NCBI GenBank assembly: GCA_964431385.1
Contig: CAYSJM010000010.1
Coordinates: forward strand, 1 to 64,000
DNA length: 64,000 nt
Source: UTCHB3 sp964431385
Lineage (GTDB): Bacteria > Bacteroidota > Ignavibacteria > Ignavibacteriales > Ignavibacteriaceae
Direction of reading: 5' to 3'
Part shown: in pieces, positions 57,256 through 64,000 of the stretch
How the letters are laid out: every line of letters starts with the position of its first letter
Position numbering within the stretch: position 1 is the stretch's first letter
Translations under genes and position numbers: made by a program
The notes under the pieces: generated by a model
Told to the model about the DNA's origin: nothing
What the model saw: the letters and a program-made list of their open reading frames with translations, nothing else
The model's database searches: none

Positions 57256-58953
57256 ATGAAAAGAGCAACAACTTTTTTAATGTCCTTTTTTCTCATAGTG
57301 GCTTTTATAAATCTGGAAGCTACAAATATCAAAAATCTTAAAAAAGATGAAGGTCGAGGCAGAGGTTACACCGAAGATGGCACATGGACCATGCAAAATA
57401 CCGGATTTGCAACGGCTTCCAGAGGTATAAACTATATCTCTATCGTTAATAATAATGTTGTTTGGGCTGCTGCCTACAATGGAACATCAACCACCACTTA
57501 TATTACCGAATTTACAATGACTACCAATGGTGGAACCACATGGACACCAAGAACTGTAACCGGTTATACAAGCGGTTGGGGATCTTCCATGATTTTTGCC
57601 ACAAGTGCTACAACAGCTTATTTACCCGTCTTTAATGCATCTGCTGGTGGTGGAAGAATCTTGAAAACCACTGACGGCGGTGTTACTTTCACCCACCAGT
57701 CAACTGCTGCTTTTGCTGCTCCAGCCGGATTCCCAAATGTGCTTCACTTCTTTAACGAGAATGATGGATTTACAATGGGCGATCCTAATGGTGGATATTT
57801 TGAAATCTACACCACTTCAGATGGTGGAACAAACTGGAATAGAGTGCCACAAGCTAACATCCCCCCTCCTGCTGCTGCAGATGAATATGGAGTTGTTGGA
57901 TATTATTCAGCAGTTGGTAACACCGCATGGTTCACAACCAACAAAGGTCGTATCATGAAAACAACTGATAAAGGTGCTACCTGGTCAGTTTTAACCACTC
58001 CTATCGCTGTTGGAAATCAGTTCAAAATTGAGATGAAAGATGCAATGAACGGCATCATCCTTGATGTAGTTGCCGCCACACCTCTCTATTATAGAACTAC
58101 TGATGGCGGTGCAAACTGGACTCCACTACTCCCAACAGGTAATTTCTTTGATGGCGATTTCTGCTATGTACCCGGTACTTTAAATGCTTTCGTTTCTACA
58201 GGAAGTGCAACCGGATTCACCGGAGCTTCTTATTCATTGGATAATGGTTCAACTTGGACTGATTTTAGCGGTACCCTTGGTGTTCAACATCTCGCAGTTT
58301 CATTCTTTGATAACACAACTGGTTGGGCTGGTGCTTTTAATACAAGTGCAACAGTTGGTGGAATTTACAAATTTAACGGTCAGGTTGATCCTGTTCCTGT
58401 TGAATTAACTTCATTTACTGCAAATGCATCACAAAGTTCAGTTGTTCTCGTTTGGGAAACTGCTACTGAAGTTAACAACTATGGTTTCGAAATTGAAAGA
58501 AGTTTTGATAATACCAACTTCTCAACTCTTGGATTTGTAAAAGGAAAAGGTTCTACCACCGAAAAACAAATCTATTCATTCACCGATCAGACATCCCTTA
58601 CCGGAAAAACATATTACAGACTCCGTCAGGTTGATTTTGATGGCAGATTTGAATATTCTGAAGTGATTTCAGTTGAAAATACAATTCCGGAAAGTTTCTC
58701 ACTTAACCAGAACTTCCCAAATCCATTCAACCCTTCAACAAGAATCCAATTCTCGATTCCACAAGAAACTCAGGTTGAACTGGCAATTTATGATGCTACG
58801 GGAAAACTTGTTGAAAACCTCGTTTCTGAAGTTAAAGCAGCCGGATATCATGAAGTAATTTGGAATGCAACTAATAATGCTTCCGGAATCTATTTCGCTC
58901 AGATTAAAGCAGGAAAATTTGTTAAAAACATTAAAATGACTTTAATGAAATAA
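57256..58953 (+). CDS. Secreted Asp-box (BNR)-repeat protein with T9SS sorting domain
   Basis: About 565 residues from ATG at 57256 (MKRATTFLMSFFLIVAF), where AGGAG lies 8 bases upstream; the longer frame to 57220 is rejected. A signal peptide precedes at least five Asp-box units of the S/T-x-D-x-G-x-x-W kind (TTDGGVTFTHQ, TSDGGTNWNRV, TTDKGATWSVL, TTDGGANWTPLL, SLDNGSTWTDF), forming a YCF48/sialidase-like beta-propeller. A fibronectin-like segment (VPVELTSFTANASQSSV) and a T9SS type A signal (NQNFPNPFNPSTRIQFSI ... MTLMK) follow. Catalytic sialidase Arg residues are not evident, so binding or surface structure is more likely than hydrolysis. Confidence 0.85.
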   Translation: MKRATTFLMSFFLIVAFINLEATNIKNLKKDEGRGRGYTEDGTWTMQNTGFATASRGINYISIVNNNVVWAAAYNGTSTTTYITEFTMTTNGGTTWTPRTVTGYTSGWGSSMIFATSATTAYLPVFNASAGGGRILKTTDGGVTFTHQSTAAFAAPAGFPNVLHFFNENDGFTMGDPNGGYFEIYTTSDGGTNWNRVPQANIPPPAAADEYGVVGYYSAVGNTAWFTTNKGRIMKTTDKGATWSVLTTPIAVGNQFKIEMKDAMNGIILDVVAATPLYYRTTDGGANWTPLLPTGNFFDGDFCYVPGTLNAFVSTGSATGFTGASYSLDNGSTWTDFSGTLGVQHLAVSFFDNTTGWAGAFNTSATVGGIYKFNGQVDPVPVELTSFTANASQSSVVLVWETATEVNNYGFEIERSFDNTNFSTLGFVKGKGSTTEKQIYSFTDQTSLTGKTYYRLRQVDFDGRFEYSEVISVENTIPESFSLNQNFPNPFNPSTRIQFSIPQETQVELAIYDATGKLVENLVSEVKAAGYHEVIWNATNNASGIYFAQIKAGKFVKNIKMTLMK

Positions 58954-58976
58954 TCCCAACTGAGTAAAAATTAAAA

Positions 58977-59006
58977 AGAGGTTGATCATTTAATTGGTCA
59001 GCCTCT
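58977..59006. terminator. Bidirectional terminator between T9SS gene and queC
   Basis: Stem AGAGGTTGATCA (58977-58988) and TGGTCAGCCTCT (58995-59006), two wobble pairs, 6-base loop, A-run on the left and T-run on the right. It can end both the plus-strand T9SS gene and the minus-strand queC gene. Confidence 0.85.
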
Positions 59007-59025
59007 TTTTTTTGTCAATTCCTGG

Positions 59026-59715
59026 CTAAATTGCATACCGGACAGGATCGGAGACATGGGCCTGTTCAAACCCGTGCTTCCGTAAGATGCAACTGTCGCA
59101 CTCGCCACATGATGTTCCATCAGGTAATGGATCGTAACACGAATGTGTTATAGAATAATCCACCCCGAGTTTTAGACCCAACTCAATTATCTCTTTTTTG
59201 CTCAGTTTTTGAAGTGGTGCATGAATTTTAAGATGTGTAGTTCCCTCTACGCCTACTTTCGTAGCCAGGTTTGCCATTTTTTCGAATGAATCGATATATT
59301 CAGGTCTGCAATCAGGATAACCACTGTAATCAATCGCATTTACACCAATAAATATGTCGCTTACCTGCAATACTTCGGCGTAAGCCAATGCGTACGAGAG
59401 AAATATGGTATTTCGTGCCGGCACATAAGTGATCGGAATATTTTTCGACATTTCTTCCTCTTCTCGGTGTTTTGGTACTTCAATCCCGGATGTTAGGGCA
59501 GAACCACCAATTACTTTCATATCGATATCGATTACAAGGTGTCGTTTAGCCTCAAAATATTTTGCAACTTTTGATGCTGACTCCAATTCCTGATGATGTC
59601 TCTGCCCATAGTTAAAACTAAGACAATAGACTTCGAATCCCAGATCTTTTGCGACTGCGACGACGGTTGTCGAGTCCAATCCCCCACTTGTTAATACTAC
59701 TGCTTTTTTTGCCAT
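59026..59715 (-). CDS. queC: 7-cyano-7-deazaguanine synthase QueC
   Basis: 229 residues, normal length. It turns 7-carboxy-7-deazaguanine into preQ0 with ATP and ammonia, for queuosine in tRNA. Motifs: PP-loop LTSGGLDSTTV at the N-terminus, SFNYGQRHHQEL, and zinc-binding Cys residues at the C-terminus (CYDPLPDGTSCGECDSCILRKHGF). No other que gene is adjacent. Its 5' leader holds a palindrome at 59726-59746; no preQ1-riboswitch consensus is recognised. Confidence 0.94.
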   Translation of the reverse strand: MAKKAVVLTSGGLDSTTVVAVAKDLGFEVYCLSFNYGQRHHQELESASKVAKYFEAKRHLVIDIDMKVIGGSALTSGIEVPKHREEEEMSKNIPITYVPARNTIFLSYALAYAEVLQVSDIFIGVNAIDYSGYPDCRPEYIDSFEKMANLATKVGVEGTTHLKIHAPLQKLSKKEIIELGLKLGVDYSITHSCYDPLPDGTSCGECDSCILRKHGFEQAHVSDPVRYAI

Positions 59716-59725
59716 CTTCTAACTT

Positions 59726-59746
59726 TTAATTTTTCGGAAAAATTAA
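59726..59746. promoter_or_regulatory. Palindrome in the queC leader
   Basis: TTAATTTTTC and GAAAAATTAA flank a single G, giving a 21-base perfect inverted repeat, 11 bases upstream of the queC start codon. It could be an operator, a leader hairpin or simply an AT-rich palindrome; no regulator is identified. Confidence 0.4.
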
Positions 59747-59918
59747 GAATTTAAGACCTAAATTTAATCAAAGAGGAGTAGTTCACAAATTAATGGCTTA
59801 TGGTAGTTCGACTTATCTCTTGTATTATAAATTCTTTCAAGTTAAATTAAAAGTTTGTTTTGAGTTTTTATATTAGATACTTCATAAACCAAATTGCGTT
59901 TCCCCCGGAGGAGAACTG

Positions 59919-61697
59919 ATGCATAAATATTTTTTCATATTAACCATTTTTTCATTTTCGATTTTCGCTCAGTCCAAGAGCAATCCGGAAATCACCTCTC
60001 AAGAAATTTTTGAGCATATTAAATTTTTGGCTTCTGATGAATTGGAAGGACGGTCACCCGGAAGTGGAAAAGATATAGTGGCAGCAAACTATATAAGGGA
60101 GGTACTGCTCAAATCAGGAATTACACTCCTTGGAGAAAAAGGATTCCAGCATTTTGAAGTGAGCGGTGGTTCAAAAATAAGCGAAAAAAGTGCCTTAAAC
60201 TTCAATAATGCCGATTTCTCATTTGACAAAGATTTCACCCCCCTTTCAATTTCAGCCTCGGGCGATATTTCAGCGGAAGTAGTTTTTTGTGGTTACGGTT
60301 TTGTGATAAACGATCCAAAACTTAAAGTAAATGATTACTCAACAGATGTAAAAGGCAAATGGGTAATGGTTTTAAGAGCCGCTCCTGAAATCTCGGGAAT
60401 GAAAGACCTTTTTGAGAGCCACTCTTCTCTCAGAAAGAAAATAATTACAGCGAAAGATAACGGTGCCGCCGGTGTAATTTTTGTGAACGGATACGATTTT
60501 GATAAAAATGACAACCTCGTAAACAGTGCACAAGGTGCCGGTGAACCCGATGCCGGAATTCCTGCAATCCATATCACAAGAGATCTGGCAGAAAAGATTC
60601 TCAAAAGTTCAGGTAAAACCCTCGCACAACTTGAATCTGCTCTAAAGGCAAACATCAGTCAATCCGTCTCTTTCAACACTTCATCAATGGTAAAAGCAAC
60701 CACAATCGTAACCAGGACTAAAAAACCGACTGTAAATGTGATCGGTATGATTGAAGGGAGCGACCCAGTACTAAAAAATGAATTTATTGTTGTTGGAGCA
60801 CACTTCGACCACTTGGGATGGGGCGGACCTGGTTCAGGAAGTAGAAGAGCAGATACAATCGCAATTCACAATGGAGCGGATGATAATGCATCCGGCACGG
60901 CAACAGCTCTCGAAATAGTTGAAAAGTTAGCAGCAAACAAAGGCAAAATGAAAAGAAGTATCATATTTCTTGCTTTTGGGGCTGAAGAAATGGGGCTGCT
61001 TGGCTCAAAGTATTTTACAGAAAATCCCGTTAAGGAATTACGAAACATCAAATTAATGGTCAATCTCGACATGGTGGGCAGACTAAACGCTGAGACTAAA
61101 GTCTTGAGTGTGGGTGGCACCGGAACCGCAGTGGAATTTGAAAAATACATCGATAAATATATCAATGCTTCAGGACTACAGGTTAAAAAATCACCCGAGG
61201 GATACGGACCTTCAGATCACGCATCATTTTATTCCAAAGACATTCCCGTTCTCTTTTTCTTCACGGGGGTTCATGATGATTACCACACTCCATTTGATGA
61301 TTATGAAAAAATAAATTCAGAAGGAGCCAAAATTATCGGAGATCTGGCTTATAATATCGTGATGGACATAGCAAATACTGATGTTCCACCTGTGTTTCAA
61401 CTCGCCGGACCAAAGGAAAGACCAAAAGACTCTCCGGGCTACAAAGTATCGCTCGGCATCATGCCTGATATGTCAGCCTCTGATATCGTTGGCGTTAGAG
61501 CAGAAACCGTTATACCAGACCGCCCTGCACACAAAGCGGGAATGTTAAAAGGTGATATAATTACTGCGATTAATGGTAAACCGGTTAAAGATTTATATGA
61601 GTATATGGAAAGACTCGCTGAACTTAAAAAGGGTGATCTCGTTGATGTCACCATAACAAGAGGAACACAAAGTCTAATTTTAAAGGTCCAGCTTTAA
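59919..61697 (+). CDS. Secreted M28-family aminopeptidase with PA and PDZ domains
   Basis: 592 residues with a signal peptide (MHKYFFILTIFSFSIFAQ). A protease-associated (PA) insert lies at about 115-240. The M28 zinc-peptidase core keeps its ligands: His295 (GAHFDHLG), Asp322 (HNGADDNASG), Glu356 and Glu357 (GAEEMGLLGS), Asp384 (NLDMVG) and the late His of GVHDDYHTPFDD. A PDZ domain occupies the C-terminal ~90 residues (GIMPDMSASDI ... ITRGTQSLILKVQL). It should trim peptides in the periplasm. GGAGGAG gives a strong ribosome-binding site. No T9SS tail. Confidence 0.92.
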   Translation: MHKYFFILTIFSFSIFAQSKSNPEITSQEIFEHIKFLASDELEGRSPGSGKDIVAANYIREVLLKSGITLLGEKGFQHFEVSGGSKISEKSALNFNNADFSFDKDFTPLSISASGDISAEVVFCGYGFVINDPKLKVNDYSTDVKGKWVMVLRAAPEISGMKDLFESHSSLRKKIITAKDNGAAGVIFVNGYDFDKNDNLVNSAQGAGEPDAGIPAIHITRDLAEKILKSSGKTLAQLESALKANISQSVSFNTSSMVKATTIVTRTKKPTVNVIGMIEGSDPVLKNEFIVVGAHFDHLGWGGPGSGSRRADTIAIHNGADDNASGTATALEIVEKLAANKGKMKRSIIFLAFGAEEMGLLGSKYFTENPVKELRNIKLMVNLDMVGRLNAETKVLSVGGTGTAVEFEKYIDKYINASGLQVKKSPEGYGPSDHASFYSKDIPVLFFFTGVHDDYHTPFDDYEKINSEGAKIIGDLAYNIVMDIANTDVPPVFQLAGPKERPKDSPGYKVSLGIMPDMSASDIVGVRAETVIPDRPAHKAGMLKGDIITAINGKPVKDLYEYMERLAELKKGDLVDVTITRGTQSLILKVQL

Positions 61698-62125
61698 TCT
61701 TATTTTGGATGTGCAGAGATTAATAATTTTTGATCTCTGCACTGACTTTAAAGTATATAACTTGCAAATGCGTTTTTGGGCTATAAAGATGGTTTCTTTC
61801 CAATTTTAGGAATTTACCCACAAGTTATCAACATTTTTGTGGAAATGTTTATAAACAATTCAGTCAACAAATTCAAATAAAAACTTCCCTTTTTCAAAAT
61901 ATTTTTTTTCTTTTTTGACATTTTTTCTCTTTCAGGTCAATTTTAGCTGTGAATTGACAAAATTTTATTAAATTTCGTGTGTTTTAATAAGAGTAGTCGC
62001 ATCATTCTAATTTAATACTAAAAAGTTATCAACAATTTCGAGTCAGAAGTGATGATAAATATATTTTCAGTTATAATATTTGCAGACTCCAATAATTCTA
62101 TCAATTTCACTTTTAAGAGCCCAAA
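61698..62125. other. AT-rich intergenic region with DnaA-box-like cluster (origin-like)
   Basis: 428 bases without a gene. DnaA-box-like sequences: TTACCCACA (61814-61822), TTATCAACA (61825-61833), ATTTCCACA on the minus strand (61838-61846), the palindrome TGTTTATAAACA (61846-61857) and TTATCAACA (62026-62034). Between them is a T-rich tract (about 61885-61960) like a DNA unwinding element. No dnaA or dnaN gene is visible on either side. An origin or a DnaA-controlled promoter for the next gene are the options. Confidence 0.45.
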
Positions 62126-64000
62126 ATGCCTCAGGACCAATTAGCCAAATTTCTTGATGAACAATATGTCATATCCGACTTGCCCTATCTTGAAATTGGC
62201 GATTCGATTGTCCTCTCGGGTGTATCATATAAAATAATAGAATCCTTCTATAATATCGATTTTCTACCTGATGGATTTTATTATAAGGCCTCAAATCATG
62301 AAAATGATCACTTTCTTATAAAGATACTTTTTAAGTTCAGGAATCCGGGTCTGGAGCCAAAAGCGGTTGTCCACACAGGTCTTTCTCATTTACATCATGA
62401 ATCACTGGCAACCCCGGTTGAGTTTGGCACAGGAATAAAGAAGTACAACTTCAAATATTGCTTCGAGATTTATGAATTGCCCGGTGATGTAGTGCCGCTC
62501 GTCAATGTCGATATCTCTGCCGCAGCTGTAAAAAACGGTTTACTGCCCCAAATTAAAGACCTGCTGGAATATCTTCACTCAAACGATATTTTTCTCCCCC
62601 ATCTCCATCTTTGCAACATCTTTGTAGCCCCGGGAAAAACCCCGAGAATTGTTTTATTTGGATATGGGCATGCATTAATGAAAAGTAAATTCCCATTTAT
62701 CGAGAAGACTTCATTTTCCGAAGGGAATCTTTGTCGCTATTTTTATTCACCTGAAGTGGTGTCAGGACTCTATTCAGAAACAAGCGATTATTATTCTGCA
62801 GGTATGATTCTGCTCCGCTTATTCTACCCTGAATCATTCGATTCATCAGCCTATCGTACAATTATCAAAAACGGTGAAGAATTAAAACCGATTATCGACT
62901 ACAAAACCGATCTGTATGAAGTTAATACCATAATCGAAGGACTGACACTTCATGAGGAATTAAATAGATTTTCATCGAAAGAAATTGATGATCTTATTAG
63001 TGGGAAAAGAGTTGTCCCTCTCTATTATGGCAGTTTTTTTCTGTTTAAAGATGATCTCGGCGAGCTTAAACTACACAACCTGGGTGACTTTGTAGAACTA
63101 CTAAAAAATGAACCTGAACGATTCATTTCATTTAGCAAGTCTCCTCAAAATCTTAAAGCACTCTCAGATTGGTTTAACGGTCTCGAAGGCGTAAAGGACA
63201 TTGCCGGATTAAAAAAGAGAATTATCCGATATCAAAATGTCCACCCTAAATATTTTATTGAAATAATTCTGAGGCATCTGCTGCCAAAGAAAAATATATT
63301 TCTCAACGAAATTGAATTCAAATTTGGCGAAAAAAGCGAGATAGAACAGAATCTGCAAATTTTCTTCAGAAATCTTGAACATATCCATTTTTACTATCCT
63401 TCACATGATCTCTCTTTTGAGCTGTTTTGCTTTTTATTAGCTGCGAGCGAGATCAGCGAAACCGACCCTTCGGATTTTAAATTGTTAGCCGAAGCAAGAG
63501 ACAAAATTTGTGGAATACTTGAAGTAAGTCCGGCAAATATCATCGATAGTTTCACAAATTCAACACTTAAAATTTCTCCATCCCGGTGGGCACTAATCTT
63601 TCATGTTTTCATCCCGAAAAAATACTTTAGATCATTCGAAGGTACCAGAATACAAAAACTTGAGGACTTTGCATATTACCTTGCTCAACATCCCGAAGTA
63701 ATGACTGATGAATTCCACTTTTATGATATGGTAAAATTTCTTGAGTCATTTAATATAACCGAAATAAAAGGAAGAACCTATAAAGAAATAGTGTTTGAAA
63801 TTCTTGACTCAAAGGTAGAGTGCGAAATTAATATAGCGAGGATAGATGAAATTGAAGCAGGGAAATACAAAATGCTGTTTACATATCGTTACTCACTAAC
63901 AAACTATTTTAAGTTACAAGGTCAAGACCTCCCTTTCACTACAGAGATCAAACAACAACATAATTACGAGTTTAAAAAACGAGGTTTTAATGAATCGAAG
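62126..64000 (+). CDS. Large protein with N-terminal pseudokinase-like domain (partial, runs off the right edge)
   Basis: 625 codons are open from ATG at 62126 to the edge, with no stop; the gene is truncated by the window. Residues about 25-235 follow the layout of a Hanks-type kinase: beta-3 Lys66 in FLIKIL, a FEIYELPGDVVPL hinge, a LLEYLHSNDI helix, then LPHLHLCNIFV where HRDLKPEN is expected (His159 in place of the catalytic Asp, Asn164 kept), LFGYGHA where DFG is expected (Gly179 for Asp), SPE (208-210) and SDYYSAGMILLRL. With both catalytic Asps lost it should not phosphorylate by the usual mechanism. The remaining ~390 residues are hydrophilic, soluble and not recognised. The ribosome-binding site is weak. 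Confidence 0.8.
   Translation, partial: MPQDQLAKFLDEQYVISDLPYLEIGDSIVLSGVSYKIIESFYNIDFLPDGFYYKASNHENDHFLIKILFKFRNPGLEPKAVVHTGLSHLHHESLATPVEFGTGIKKYNFKYCFEIYELPGDVVPLVNVDISAAAVKNGLLPQIKDLLEYLHSNDIFLPHLHLCNIFVAPGKTPRIVLFGYGHALMKSKFPFIEKTSFSEGNLCRYFYSPEVVSGLYSETSDYYSAGMILLRLFYPESFDSSAYRTIIKNGEELKPIIDYKTDLYEVNTIIEGLTLHEELNRFSSKEIDDLISGKRVVPLYYGSFFLFKDDLGELKLHNLGDFVELLKNEPERFISFSKSPQNLKALSDWFNGLEGVKDIAGLKKRIIRYQNVHPKYFIEIILRHLLPKKNIFLNEIEFKFGEKSEIEQNLQIFFRNLEHIHFYYPSHDLSFELFCFLLAASEISETDPSDFKLLAEARDKICGILEVSPANIIDSFTNSTLKISPSRWALIFHVFIPKKYFRSFEGTRIQKLEDFAYYLAQHPEVMTDEFHFYDMVKFLESFNITEIKGRTYKEIVFEILDSKVECEINIARIDEIEAGKYKMLFTYRYSLTNYFKLQGQDLPFTTEIKQQHNYEFKKRGFNESK

Noticed and set aside
59716..59918. 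preQ1 riboswitch before queC
   Set aside because: No aptamer-like conserved stretch was recognised; only a palindrome was seen.
1..64000. CRISPR array, insertion sequence or prophage
   Set aside because: No regularly spaced repeats, transposase-like proteins or phage structural genes were found.

Overview
The window reads as a chromosomal segment of an Ignavibacteria-type bacterium (Bacteroidota/Chlorobiota lineage). Four secreted proteins end in the PNPFNP-type type IX secretion (T9SS) sorting domain that is typical of Ignavibacteria. Base composition is moderately AT-rich, many genes overlap as TAATG, and LpxH indicates an LPS-bearing outer membrane. No insertion sequence, prophage gene or CRISPR array is visible; this looks like ordinary chromosome. 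The lineage is inferred from protein style only, since no rRNA gene or phylogenetic marker was analysed.

Layout. 1-346: non-coding, short repeats and a hairpin. 347-5886 (minus): aldehyde dehydrogenase, M64 peptidase, pterin dehydratase, ClpC. 6142-11395 (plus): FloA flotillin, a membrane-anchored unknown, a UvrD-type helicase, and two tandem DUF3298-type exported proteins. 11440-14486: a sugar-type ABC ATPase with a LacI-type operator, protein-L-isoaspartate methyltransferase, and an exported MetX-like hydrolase. 14686-25241 (plus): a T9SS peptidoglycan amidase, then a tight four-gene glycoside operon (phosphohexomutase, large HAD protein, GH38 mannosidase-like, GH94 phosphorylase). 25310-33230 (minus): an FG-GAP T9SS protein and two paralogous secreted barrel-like proteins of unknown family.

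33238-43650 (minus): small membrane protein, L,D-transpeptidase-like protein, AAC(3)-fold acyltransferase, then a tyrosine degradation set (FAH-family hydrolase, HisC-like aminotransferase, homogentisate dioxygenase, 4-hydroxyphenylpyruvate dioxygenase), followed by an Na+ symporter with a 38-residue MetS-like subunit and a DAACS carboxylate/amino-acid symporter. The two dioxygenases need O2, so the organism is at least facultatively aerobic. 43762-47973 (plus): APC permease and DNA polymerase I. 48011-51023 (minus): HpnC-HpnD-HpnE squalene pathway in one overlapping operon. 51120-56558 (minus): small unknown, tRNA-Leu(CAG), PBP1A, LpxH, M1 aminopeptidase. 56684-64000: small membrane protein, T9SS Asp-box protein, QueC, M28 peptidase, a DnaA-box-rich AT region, and a long gene running off the right edge.

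Main points of interest: (1) the right-edge gene encodes a protein-kinase-like fold whose catalytic Asp residues are replaced (pseudokinase); (2) the secreted 1108-residue protein has its signal peptide out of frame by one base at a 7-base homopolymer, suggesting phase variation, a mutation or a sequencing error; (3) its paralogue has lost the T9SS tail, yet a copy of a T9SS-gene 3' end and terminator sits just downstream; (4) the GH38-like protein has Phe where the nucleophile Asp is expected; (5) a 38-codon MetS-like subunit; (6) an origin-like cluster of DnaA-box-like sequences at 61814-62034.
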